Shown: piece by piece, positions 1 to 12,086 of the stretch | How positions within the stretch are numbered: position 1 is the stretch's first letter | Layout of the letters: the number at the start of each line of letters is the position of its first letter | Source: Volvariella volvacea V23 | Lineage: Eukaryota; Basidiomycota; Agaricomycetes; Agaricales; Pluteaceae | Assembly: GCA_000349905.1 (NCBI GenBank) | Contig: KB722755.1 | Span: 135,602-199,601 of the forward strand | Length of the DNA stretch: 64,000 nucleotides | Direction: 5' to 3' | Notes under the pieces: model-generated | Database searches by the model: none | Told to the model about the DNA's origin: nothing | The model's input: the letters and a program-made list of their open reading frames with translations, nothing else | Made by a program: the position numbers and the translations under genes

Positions 1-3000
1 GAAGGAACAGCAAATCAATTGGGACATTGGACAGGGGCTCCCTGGAAACATTTTGGTAAGCGGTGGGGAAACTACACCAGCAATCTAGAGATCTCACCGA
101 TTCTTCCAACGGAAGGGCATTATTGACTTGCTGCCGGCAAGTAGCAACCCAGCAACACTACCCACGACACACATGACCACAAACGAGTACATTACCCCAC
201 TGATGGCAATCTTGCGGAGCTGGGTGAGCGTAGGCCTATCCAGAATATCGCGGATAGGGTGGGAATTCTGATCTTGAGGATCTTTAATGAACCACATTGC
301 GCCAGGCCTCATAACACTTCGGCAGCCAGACAAAAGAATGGCAAAGGTGTACCTGAGGTGGTGGGGTGAGCATTTCTCCTTATTCTGTCTCTAGCGGACT
401 TAGGGAAGCTCACATGAACATAGTCCCGGCTACCCAATGGTAGAACATTGCGGTTAACGGCGCTTGGAAGAAGAAAGCCGTGCGTGAATCAATGTTGGCC
501 TCAGGGAAGAGCCACACGGTGCACAAATCCAGGACAATACCACAGCCAAGTGGGAATAGCACCAGCTCAATGAAGATGAACGCTGCGACCTGTTCTCAGT
601 CAGCAAGGCACAGAAATGTACGCGCAAGGGGCGTACCTTGATGACGAGAAGCTGTTGTCGAACAGCGTTACGCACAGCCCGACCAGCACTTCTTGCATTA
701 CCCACAGTAAGGATGTTGAGATACAGGGCTAAAAGCAAGCCAATGACGGCATAACCCAAGAAGACTGCGAACATCCGATCAGACGCTGAGGATCCCAGAG
801 CCATCTTGATCCATTGGTCGCGGGAATGCGTAGCACCCACTCGGACTTGCTTACCAAAAGCAGCAAAGTAGGGTTCCGCCACCTCCACAACTTGCGGGAA
901 GGATTCTTCAAACTTTGAAAAGAGCGTTGTGTTGGCTTGCACTTCGACTACCTCGGGGGTCTTTGCGCCGAATATCTGAGTGATTGAGGATTCTCGTAGT
1001 GCCATGACTTGTTCGTGCTGTCCTCATCCAGTCAATTTAACTTGGACCTTTTGAACGCTGATATACACTCACAATCGCGGTGCTCTTGCTTTCCACCGTG
1101 GCTTTCAACTCGCTCCCAAGGACCTTTCCTCCGATGAACACCACAGGTCGAACCACCAGCATAACCAACCACTGCGCGACTTTGAAAACCAGAGGAAATA
1201 CATGGCCCACCAACAGCCAAAGAAAACCATCTACGACAGGATCCGTTATGAAACGCATAGCGCGGATCGGTAGGTGTACTATTTGCAAAAGTCGATGTGG
1301 GTTAAGCTGTCTCAATTTTGATCAATGAATAGACATTCACAACACTGGACGCCACGTACACATAAGAGTGCTGTAGATTTCCCAATGGTGAATGGCAACC
1401 AGACACCAATTCCTATTGCTGTATCCAGCACAAAAATCATGAGCGCGGCCTTTTTTTATCATCAGCTTCGACCTGGCAAGAGTAACGCATACAAACTGAC
1501 ATTCTGAAGAACACCATAGATTGGTCCCCTCATTCCGATAGCTAGTTTCAATGAGCACATAATCCACATTCACGACGACAAAAAACCCACCTTCCATAGC
1601 ACCTTCCATATCGTCTTCCACATTACCCTCCAGCTCTTCGTTTGGATCCACACCTCCATTCACGATAGGCTGTGCTTGATTGCCATCTTGCTGTGCCGGT
1701 TGCGCTGCCGCGGGAGCTCCTTCTAATTCATTCCCAGGTACAGCAGCCGCTAGAGGTACATCCTCCGCAGCAACCTCCTCGATATCAATGCCCTCGTCCC
1801 ACTGTCCATCCTGAGAGACGGCCGCATCCTCGTCTTCCGCCTCTTCGTCGTCCTCGTCGTCCTCATCCACGCTCGTCACGCCCTCGCTCGGCCCCACGTC
1901 CTTCCCTTTGCCTTTGTAGTCGGACCCATCCTCGGCGAGGACCGATCGCGGCGAGCCAATGTTCGGGAAGTAGTAGTCTCTCTCCGACTCGTAGTCGGTC
2001 CATTCAGCCTCGTCTGACCCGGGATACTCCTCTACTGGGGCCTCTTCAAGATCCACCGGCATATCATATGGGGATGCCTCCTGTCTCATGCGAATTGTGG
2101 ATGGGCCCGGACCAGCTTGCAATTCCTCAGGAGCATGGTAGGACACAAGGTTGGGCGGTGAATCCGGTGGCGTAATGTCATGTAAAGAAAGGCCTTCCTG
2201 TGAGGAGAGTGTCATGGCTGGAAGACTCGGTCGCCGAGCAGTGTATTGGGATGGATCTGCCTCAAACTATAAAGTCATGCGCAATGAAGACACGACTCAC
2301 TTACCTCGAGGGTAATCAACTTGGCCAACATTATGAGCAGAGGGATCGACCTGGAAAGTAAACTTGAACCCATTGTCGGTGACAGGATCTGATTGCTCAG
2401 AACTCTGGGAGGAATGCAGTCTTCGTCGTCTCCGTCGGTCCTCAATCCGTCGTGGATATTTCTTCGAGCTAAGCTTCTTTTCTGTGTTGTTCCGTTGTGC
2501 ACGAGGACTTGGCTGCTGCAAGAGCCGACGTCGAGATCGTACGGGGGAATGGGTTCGAGTCGGGTGTGCACTTCTGCGCCTTTTCTCGCCTTCTTGAAAA
2601 TTATGCATCGGATAACTAACGGGAACGTCATGCTGCTGCTCCTTTTGGGGGACCACTTCAGGGAGCTCTGGCGCCTCGCCGATAGGGTGCAATTCCTGAA
2701 TATGTCGAACAGGCTGCACAGGCGCAGCTTCTGGGAGTTGTGGTGGCGGCATTTGAACTACGATATCTTCTGGAATGCCATCTTCTTCCTCAAAGAACCC
2801 CGGTCTAGCATTCTGAGAGATCCATTCACGAAGGAGGAAAACGGCCACAAAAGTAAGGACAATGAGTGATGCTATGACCTGGCCGGCGAAGATATCTGCG
2901 GACAAGGCCTGCCATGTAGGATGAGCAGCGATGCGTGCGTACAGGGAGAGAGGGACTCGTGTGGAATCTGCTGGAGATGGAACGCTGGGCACCGGTGGCG

Positions 3001-3634
3001 TGGATTCGGAAGGTAGGGCTGGTCGCTCATGGTCGCTGATCCACCAAGCGCTGAAGGACGATAAGTAAATGGGCCAATGACGAGATATGAATTTAAGCGC
3101 ACGTTGTGTCCCCTATTGTGAAATACACCCTCCAAGTCCATACAGTTACCCATGGCAGCACGGCCAGCCAGATGACAGCCACCGCCGCGGCGCGTAGAGC
3201 GAAGAGTATGCCCAATATTGATTGGTGTGCCAGCTTTCTTAGCAGCAGGAAGGGTGGGAGGGTAGATGGCATATCAGGCGCGTAAACTGTGTCGAACTGA
3301 GAACATGCACTCATAATAGATACTTTGAACGTGGCATACCCTTGGTGAAGGCATATGGGTGCTTGCAAAGGTCGCATGTCTTCTTCTTGCTATGTGCCAA
3401 CCATGTTGTCAAGCTGAAGCAGGCAGTTAGGGGAAATGGAATTCGGGTGAGGCGCGCAGACGCACCAGTCTTGGTGAATGTACCGGATAGTGCCCGAGCA
3501 CTTGCAGGGGTGGAAAAGCGGCAGATCCGGCTCTGCCGGCGCACTGCATATCCTACATGTATCTGCGAGACGTGGTATGCAGCAGCTCCAGTGGCGAGGG
3601 ACAATGACATACCTTGTTCATCACTGTCGTGCAT
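1..3634 (-). CDS. SSM4: Doa10/SSM4 (MARCH6-type) ER membrane E3 ubiquitin ligase, 3' part beyond window
   Basis: RING-CH E3 ligase of the ER and inner nuclear membrane that ubiquitinates degron-bearing proteins for ERAD. The start at 3634 gives a 22-nt first coding exon (MHDSDEQ); the next exon carries the RING-CH signature CRIC, CKC, H-x2-C (split by an intron) and CDLC, finished by the segment TTWLAHSKKKTCDLC around 3410-3330. Membrane helices follow (3300-3100 and 2900-2820), then a low-complexity acidic stretch (about 2170-1580). Further exons match the conserved multi-spanning core: AIGMRGPIYGVLQN followed by AALMIFVLDTAIGIG (about 1560-1390), then FIELVLFPLGCGIVLDLCTV (about 590-530) and the FxQAPLTAMFYHW segment. 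The 93-333 segment continues with RPGAMWFIKDPQ and LTQLRK, typical of the family's middle part. All introns keep frame. The rest of the protein lies left of base 1. Family identity is near certain; exact exon ends are inferred. Confidence 0.95.
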
Positions 3635-4768
3635 TGGTGCTGTCTGAGTTCAAAAGAACGTCCAGGACAACAGAAACCAATAAGGACGAGCACGGAAGCC
3701 AGCTGTGTGTGGCGCAGTGGGTCTCCTCGTCCGCGACAACGTCTGGGAGAGTTTACGGCCGGGAAATCGTGTTTGGACTGCTGTGGGCAGGAGGAGTTCA
3801 GGCGAGGACGGCGATACGCACACAAGGGCATTACGTAACGTCACGTGGCCCGCGCTCTCCGCACCCGATCACCATCCAACCGAGCTCGTACGAGTCCGAT
3901 GTCGACACTGGACTGCCACCAGCATGTCCACCGTTGCGCCCATCAGCATCTGCTGTTTCCCCCTGACAGCTGCAGCTATTCCTTTCCTGCTCGGATACGT
4001 GGCAGAGCTGCTACGTAGTGCCTACCGAGCCCATCGTGACCCTGGACTTGGCCCGGGTTGGTATCCTACGATGGTCAGCACCACAAAGTATGCTTGGGTC
4101 AGGTACTCGAATGTATTCTGCGCGCTCGCTCACTTTATCGAGCGCGCAATCGAGCCAGGTGACTAGACTGTGCCAGTGCTGACTTGCACAAATGTCAAAG
4201 AATAATGATCCAACCATTGCACCAACTGAGGCTGCCCAGCATGCACAAGGACGTCGTCCCAGCACCTGATTTTCTCTTCTTTATCGTGATTTTCGGCTCT
4301 CGTCACCATGCTTCCTGATATCCAGCAATTTCCAAAGGTCAGTCAGTATACCACATGTACGTGTGCAAATGACCTATTTTTAAGTCCTTCTCCTAGGACA
4401 TTATTATCTATCACAATTACGAACTGGCGCCAATCATAGCAACCCACTAGTCACAAGGCCTGCATCCAAGTTCAGAATGGTGGCGCTTCTGAAGGGCGTT
4501 TCCTTCGTACATGTCCTGGGCTGCAGCCCCAGTGGTCCAGAGATAAAGAGCATTATTCTCTGCAGCCGGTGTACCGGCTAGCCTGCACCACGCGTCTATG
4601 CACCTTTGATATGGTCGGACTATCTCACGTACGTAGATTTCGATACCTAGTTTGAAGTCTTCCTGACGCTTCTTAATCACACCTTCTGCAGCTTCGCTGC
4701 CCGATGCATAAGCACCATGCACTATAAAAGCTGCAGGAGAGCAATGATGTTCAGCATCACCCTCAGCC
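3635..4768. other. Intergenic region between divergent Doa10 and sedolisin genes
   Basis: No convincing gene. It should hold both upstream control regions. One tiny spliced reading frame is possible at 4308-4453 (see findings). The overlapping longer frames have no recognisable domain and sit in several frames on both strands. Confidence 0.6.
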
Positions 4769-7278
4769 ATGCTTTGGCGCACTGCTCTAGTTGTTGGCCT
4801 TGCTGCCCTTTCGGCTTCAAAACCCCTTCAACGTCGCTGGGATGACTTTGTGGAGAAGCACTCCTGGGTCGAGATACCCCGTGGCTGGGAACTCCGATCT
4901 CCTGCTCCTGCAAACCACAGGTTTGAGATGCGGATTGGACTGAAGCAAAATCGTATCGAGGAGTTGATTGCTTCGCTAATGGAAACAAGCGACCCCAATC
5001 ATGACAGGTGGGTGCTTCTACCAAATACCCCTGCTCCATAGATAGCTCACAAGCATAAATAGATATGGCCAGCATCTATCTCAGGAAGAGGCAAATGCGT
5101 TTTTGACGCCCCACTCCGATTCTATAGAAGCCGTGGAATCATGGCTGACCCATCATGGAATTTCGCCTGCCGACTCAGTTCGGTCACCAAGTGGTGATTG
5201 GATTACCATCACTGTCTCAGTGGCACAAGCAGAGCGCATGCTCAATGCCAAATACAATGTCTACGAGCATCCTTCCTCGGATCACTCTGTTGTTCGGACT
5301 ATGGGATACTCTCTACCTTCCGAACTGCACCGCCATATTGACGTCGTTGCTCCAACTACGTATTTCGGAACCATGAAGAGTATGCGCGCTACGAGTTTCC
5401 TACAGCCAGAAATCAAGCCACTAGAGTTCGGTGTGGAGAAACAACTCGACCCAGTGGTTACTGCTGCGGTACCTGCTTCTTGCGCCACCACTATCACACC
5501 AGATTGTTTGAGGGCTCTATATAACACCGCCGGTTATGTGCCACAAGCGACAAATGTCAACAAACTGGGCGTAGCCGGATACCTCAACGAGTTTGCAAAT
5601 CGCGCTGATCTCCAGGTATGACTATGTCAATCAGTTGATGGTGAGCGTGACTGATGCTGATGGCGCCACTGCAATTTTAGACATTCTTCAGCCGTTTCAG
5701 AACAGATGCGGTTGGCTCGAACTTTACGACTGTCCTGGTAAATGGAGGTGGCGACAACCAAAATCAACCCGGTGTAGAAGTAAGGGTGACCCATCAGTTA
5801 CATCCAAGTTCTATTCATAACCACCCCTTAGGCAAATTTAGATATTCAATATACTACGGGTATCTCGTTCCCCACACCAAATATATACTATAGGCAAGTG
5901 CATTGACGTTTGGATTGTCTCATTTTATTGCTTACCTCGTATCGTAGTACCGGAGGGTCTCCACCATTCATTCCCGATACACAGACTCCCACCAATACGA
6001 ACGAGCCTTACTTGGACTGGTTGACATTCCTTCTCAACCAAACAACTATCCCTCAGGTTATCACGACCTCTTACGGTGATGACGAACAAACTGTACGGCA
6101 GAACAAAAAAGATGTATATCACAACCTGGGAGGCTGATAAGAGTTCTATTCAACTGACAGGTGCCTGAGGATTATGCGAGAAGGGTCTGCGACCTATTCG
6201 CGACTCTCGGCTCGCGCGGAACCACTGTTTTCTTCTCCAGTGGTGACTTTGGGTAAGTCGATGACAAACCGTTCGCTCTATACCCATCCCCTGACGGCAT
6301 CCGATTCCATCAAGCGTGGGAGGTGGTAACTGCCGCACGAACGACGGCACCAATAAAACACTCTTCCAGCCTGCATTCCCAGCATCGTAAGTAGCGTGCT
6401 TCTTCCCCACATTCTCACTTTACTTTGACTTTAAATTGCTTACCTTGCCGTGTACGTGATTTAATAGCTGCCCTTTCGTAACCGCTGTGGGAGGTACCAC
6501 CCGCGTCAGTCCTGAAGTTGCAGTCAGCTTCTCTGGCGGAGGTTTTTCGAGATACTTTGCGCAACCGGGCTATCAAAACAGTGCAGTGTCCACTTTCCTG
6601 ACTGCTTTAGGAACTCGGAACGCAGGATTGTTCAAGTACGTAATTCTTCCTTTGAGGTTTGGGCGACTTCGAAGAACCTGACTTCATGGCAACGCTCCTA
6701 GTGCTACGGGAAGAGCGTATCCCGATGTAGCTGCTCAGGGTAGCGGTTTCCAAGTTGTCGTTCGTGGAAGAGTAACTTCGGTCGGTGGAACGAGTGCTAG
6801 CTCCCCAGTAGGTCATGCACTCCTGCATGAATACATCTTCCATTCAATACGTCTCGATCGATACAGACCGTCGCAGGCGTATTCTCCCTGCTTAACGATT
6901 TCCATCTCGCCAACGGAAAACCGTCGCTTGGGTTCATAAACCCCCTGATCTACTCGACCGCAGCCAGCGGTTTCAATGACATCACCTCTGGCTCCAACCC
7001 AGGCTGTGGCACAAACGGTACGTTTCATGCGAAATGGCATAATCTCACCCCTCCACCGCTAATCGCATCACCCCCATCATACCCCAATCGACCTCCATGA
7101 CAGGTTTCACCGCAGGCAGTGGCTGGGACCCTGTAAGTGACATTTGACATTGCGTTTAACTCCAGTCGCGAAAACCCTGGTTTTACGAGAATCCTAATCT
7201 CCATCCCTTTTTTCCCCTCCCAAACAGGTCACGGGCTTGGGAACCCCGGATTTCCTCAAACTCCAAAATCTGGTGTAA
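4769..7278 (+). CDS. Secreted sedolisin (S53) protease, tripeptidyl-peptidase-like
   Basis: Acidic serine-carboxyl peptidase of the sedolisin/kumamolisin family, expected to be secreted and to trim tripeptides from protein substrates. The start at 4769 gives a clear signal peptide ([17 protein letters not shown]). A pro-domain follows ([11 protein letters not shown] ... [13 protein letters not shown] ... [13 protein letters not shown] ... VVAPTTYF, roughly residues 20-190). The mature domain shows the Glu/Asp pair in GVEANLDIQY, the oxyanion Asp in SSGDFG and the catalytic Ser in GGTSASSP. The C-terminal calcium-site region is [15 protein letters not shown], and the stop is at 7276-7278. About ten short introns all restore frame. 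The intron at 5894-5947 starts with GC instead of GT. Total length near 560 residues is normal for the family. The substrate-level subclass (endopeptidase versus tripeptidyl-peptidase) cannot be decided from sequence. Confidence 0.95.
5894..5947 (+). other. GC-AG intron in the sedolisin gene
   Basis: Exon ends ...TATAG and the intron begins GCAAGT, the standard GC-donor consensus, ending at CGTAG. Splicing here joins NIYY to STGGSPPF in frame; no GT donor nearby does so. Confidence 0.8.
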
Positions 7279-10200
7279 CTTGGGTAGGGTGTGAGGGTCC
7301 AAAATCCGATGTACGTGGGATGGCAGTGTCGTTTAGGTTTTGCTCCCGTTCTCCTTCCTCCTCCTCGATCGTTCGCCCAACTACCCAAAAGTTCGGGGTC
7401 GATATCGTAATACCTAAATATGGATTGCTCTTATGTTGTTTCTCGTAGGGTCGTTTACCTAGAGTGGCGCAGCAGTAAAGGAATGGAAAGAGCATATTCT
7501 CTATCTCATGTACCAGCTGACAGCATCCTGTGTTTTCTTTTTCTTGTTGGGGCCCTACCGATGTACTTTTTCCCAGCTTTACCGGGCTTCCCCTTCAAAT
7601 TGCTCAATTTCACAGTACGATGAAGTAGCAGAAGACACCGCACATGCAGTTTCTATTACACACCGCTATATGGAACTACGGACTCAGGATCATTACCTCC
7701 GTATACAATTACGTTTTATTAACGGCCTTCATCACAACAGACACCTACCCCGGGCCTCACACATTCACTCGCAAACAGACGGCATCACGGTGTGAGACAA
7801 AACGTGGAGTAAGAGAACAGCATCAATGGAACCCTCATATTACTTCAGAAACACCCCAGGACCACAAAGCCAGAAAAGAGCTCTGGCTCGGGCGCTTTTC
7901 CTTTGCCTTCCTACCGTCCAAGATTACACACAGTGTGTCAAACTTTCTAGAATGAATCCTGAATTCCAGTGTCAAGGACCCGGGATCCACCACCCCCCTC
8001 CCTCCACTTGACCTCCCCGTTACGTATTTCATATTCCTGAGCTCGTGAATGCGATGGGATAGGAACGGGCCAGGATTGGCTCGACGAACGCAAACACCAC
8101 CCCTTCGGAGGCCCCCCCTTCCCTCTCAGCCTCACGATCAGAGTAACTGGGTTTCCACGTTCTGCATCTACTGAGCGCACCCTTATTGTGTTGTCGGAAT
8201 GATGAAGGGCCCATTAAACTTCGGCCACTATTGGCCCGAATAATAACATACGCTGATCAACTAATTGAGAAAGTTTATTGGACGTGAGTACGATTGAGCC
8301 CGTCTGGCTTCTATGTTTGTGCCCCTTTCCTACTAGTACGGCCGACCAATGAAAGTCCGTACGATCTTGCTCGATCCGATATGACCGCAGCCAGCGCTGT
8401 AGTACAATGGATGGGAAAGCCGTAGTTCGCGAAGTAGCCAAGGCATCAAGAGGTGCTAGGTTAATTGCTCCAATGGTGTAGACTACCGATGCATATGGAG
8501 CCTGTGTGCACCAAGGGTGGCTTCTTTCGAGGTACTCACTTTGACGAGCTCCCGGGGTTGCCCCGCAATTGACACAGCCCGTTACTGTTGGCTGGCATGT
8601 GGATTTTACCGAGCCAGTGGAAAATGAGAGGATTTACCGGGCAGGTTTCCGAGCGCGCGTGGCTACGCCGCTTTGCACGTCAGATTGGAGACCTTGTGTA
8701 GCCCTGCTCGATGTTATCCATATCCTGCGAGTGAGGGTTATCCAGATTTCGAAGGGTCGGAGAGTACGAGATGTGCTGCAATGTAGCATCTCCGAGGCTT
8801 TGATAACAGGCACGAGGACTATCATATACAGTGACCGTGGCTCATTCTCTCTCTTCCCGTTGTTGACCATCTCGTACAATATCATGGGCGCAAGTGTCAA
8901 GAATCATGACAGCGTGATGTGCTTATCTTCCACAACATGACATCGTGGAACGACCTCTCGGCGGATTAAGCGATGTGAAAAAAGAATACAGTTGAGATGT
9001 CGAAATGCTGTCATCTCGAGATATTAAAGCATTGTCAGGTTGGTTCTCAACGAACTGCTTATCGGTGAACTCCGGTCAAGGGACGCAAGCATGAAAGAAG
9101 GGGTCGTGGAACGTACTTTGTATCCACTCGCCACTTGACAGCGAGTAAATGACACTTCATTCCTCTGGGCTCGTAGCTTGTATAGTCCCTGGATCGTCGA
9201 GGGCGAAGCAGGCAATCAATGATACTCACCGCTTTTGTTGCTACCCCTCATCCTCGATATTAAGGTCGACGATCACCTTTAGCGCATCATCCAAATTTGG
9301 CCAGCGTTGATGCGTCCCTAAAAAAGGTAAAAATAGACTGACAGAGAGGGTTTGTGGCCGCAGAGCTTATGGCAGGTGTGAGTATCCAACCGCGCAGAGC
9401 CAGGCCTGTGGCATAAGGGTATGATTGCGAACAGCGGCGTTCTCAGGTCAAAAGCTGACTTCCTTATCTCCAACAGTAGAATGTCATTCCTCGCCCTTGT
9501 GCTTGCAGCGGAGCCGCTACGCGCCACGCTGTCGAGCTCGAACGTGGGGAACGTTCTCGTACACAGACTTGTCGTCAAGTCGCCAAGTGGCTCCGCTACT
9601 ATTCCGGTGAATCGGACCGAGATGGCATGGGAGCTCGGTACATAAAACGTGGAGAGCGGTTTCCGAGAGCTAGAGTTCAACAGCAACTAGTGACTTTGGC
9701 AGACAGTGCGAAAAATGGTCGACAGCGAGCTGAGGTGATAACGCAGCCATGGAAAACTAAATCAAAAGCGGAAACTGTTGACTTACTAAGGGGGTTGAGG
9801 GTGGGTACGTTAGCAGGGTTTCTGGCACCATAGTGGCGGGTGGTTTGTCGGCAATCTGTGGACGGCTGTAGGAAATGGCAGATGAATGATCAGCCGCGCA
9901 GGCCTTTACGAGATTTGAGGCTGTTTCTCATCATATGGGAGTATTTGGTGATACCGAAGCCACGAGTTGTTCTCTACACCCTTCAGGATAGCCAAGGGTA
10001 TGAAAACTCCACCTGCAGTTGGACAGAACTCTATGCACTGTAGAGGAAGCAGACGACCCAAGACATGGACGTCATCCTCTCCACAAGATGAGCAACACAA
10101 ACGCAGCGTACCTTCAGGGTCTGTGCGGCATCCATATCGGGACACGAATTGATTAATCAAAACGAATCTTCATCTTCACCTTGGTGAGTGATTGGAAGGT

Positions 10201-11383
10201 TAAGCGTCATCCAACCCTCAACGAATGAACCTGGAAGTAAGTCTCCGATTCCCCGGAAACTGGAGACAAGATGAGACTGGGTCATGCAGCGCGACGCCAT
10301 CGCGTGCAAACTCGGTCTCCCGGAAAGTTCTTCGCATGGCTTGAGCGCTGCTACCATGTAAAGACTAATCCATGCCATACGCCCCAATTGGATGGTAACG
10401 GCGTTTCATTTAATGGAATGGTGAGAAGAAAACGAGTGATGGGTGGATGCCACTGGTTATTCGGCATGAACTCAGGGTTCCAATTGCTTCCTGCGAAAGG
10501 AAACGCCTAATTGACAAAGGGGGTATTTCATGTGAACGGTCCTATCTTGACAAGAACGTTGTGAAGGGAACAGTCGGTGGAGTGGCCGCAGCTCAGGAAT
10601 CGCCGCTCTTGTGGAATCGAAGCAGCAGCTCGAAAGAGTAACAGGGACCATGAATGAGGACTTCTGAAAAAGATGGCACGACACTCACGGAGGCTTTGTT
10701 CGCCACAAAACCCGGTTGATTCTGATTCCATAGACAATTGGAGTATCTTTGGATGTACACGAGGCAGCTTAAGGGGTAACTCAAGACTATCAAATGAATC
10801 TTTCTGCCGCCCAATACTCGCTCCCGTATGCTGATTATGGTCTGAAGAGTGTTTGTTTTACGTGTTATGAAGGCTGATGTTGTGACTTGGCTCCCATTTA
10901 CAAGATGGATGTCCAGAGAAATCGGAGGTAGCAGATCTGCTCGAGAATGGGCAGGCATTGGGTGGTGTGGGTGCATGTGGGTGCATTGAGAACAAAGCGA
11001 TATACGGGATTAGGTCTTCCATATGTGCATAATGAAGACATGATTGCTCAATGTCCAAGCATTACAAGCAGGTTATAAAGAAGAATGGATTGTGGCAAGT
11101 CCCGAGTAGCCGGTCACAGTGACACGCGTGCGGTACGCCAACGCGGTAATTACTTACAAACTTCCAACAATCAGCTTCCTTCACGCCGTCGCCGCGCCGT
11201 CTGCCTTTGTTCGCCCAAAAGTCCATTCTTTCCAAAATTTTCTTAGCTCAGGGGGTGCCCGTTCAGACAGTATTGTGACTCCTCGACAACCTTTCCGCTA
11301 TGACTGTTGTAGTCTTATTCCCCGTTGAAAACCGCTCATTAATCAATCCCCCATAACAGGATCTTACCTTCTGCTACCTTCAC
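7279..11383. other. Gene desert 1 (4.1 kb)
   Basis: I see no supportable gene. Reading frames are short, lie on both strands and show no known motif; the longest are 8569-8940 (+) and 9318-9686 (-), each about 123 residues and unrecognised. No tRNA-like B box, no 5S or snRNA signature and no transposase or reverse-transcriptase motif was found. It could hold long noncoding RNA or decayed repeats, which cannot be told by eye. Confidence 0.55.
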
Positions 11384-12069
11384 ATGACCAAGCATGACCT
11401 GGAAGTTCTAGATACGATAGAAACGTCCGATTACATGAAGGGTGAACTTTCTGATGAAGGTCTGTGGAAACTGCCTGAAATCAATCCCGCTACGGCCATC
11501 TTGACCAACTAAACAAATCGCCCGCAGATTTGGACATCCCCACGCATATGATACCTCCTAATCCCGACGACTCTGACAGTTAGTGCCTTGAGCGGAGTGT
11601 ATAACTCTGTGATCGCTCTGACAATAACTGTCTTCTTGCAGTTTTACCATCACAGGTTCATCCCTCATATCCATATGGAAACCCAACAAACATCAAACAT
11701 CCTGCTGCAAGGCCACGGCCACCATATGACCCATCTTCCCGCGCGTTGTTTGAGGACATGGGATATGCCGGTGGTGGCGTTAACGGCGCCCTCCGATGGC
11801 GAGACCTTGCCCTCGACGAACTACTACCAGTTGATGAGGAGAAGGAGGAAGCTAAGCGGGCTATGCAAGCACGAAAGATGGCCTCGGGTGCACCTTCCAA
11901 CCCCGCCCAGCAAACAGGGGCGGCAGAGGTGGCACAAGATGACGTCGATGAAGATGGGGAAGGGGAGGGGGAGGGGGATGATGATGCGGGGGACGAAGAA
12001 AATGATGAAAACGAAGATGACGAAGAAGAGGTGGCTGATGACGAAGACGTCGGTGATATACCTCAATAA
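11384..12069 (+). CDS. APC13: Apc13-like subunit of the anaphase-promoting complex, with long acidic tail
   Basis: Small structural subunit of the APC/C ubiquitin ligase that helps hold the TPR subunits. Three exons (11384-11459, 11528-11578, 11642-12069) give 184 residues. The N-terminal part HDLEVLDTIETSDYMKGEL, then LSDEDLDIPTHMIPP, matches the Apc13 pattern of an I/L-D helix, a (L)xxEDxxIP box and a PxPE/DD turn; the later GALRWRDLALDEL matches the conserved W-x-D-L-A-L box. Between them is an inserted proline/asparagine-rich linker, and after them a strongly acidic tail (from about 11935) absent from the usual short (about 75-residue) protein. The frame is open 5' of this ATG to a possible acceptor at 11359 (DLTFCYLH), so a short upstream coding exon may exist. 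The stop lies 17 bp from the convergent RRP4 stop. The assignment rests on short motifs. Confidence 0.72.
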
Positions 12070-12086
12070 TTCGAGAAATGACAGCA

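Noticed and set aside
8569..8940. 123-residue plus-strand frame as a gene
   Set aside because: No recognisable motif, overlapping minus-strand frame of similar size, and no splice partner.
9906..10160. Cys-rich minus-strand frame as a hydrophobin
   Set aside because: Cysteine spacing (C-x10-CC) does not match the C-x5-7-CC pattern, and there is no signal peptide.
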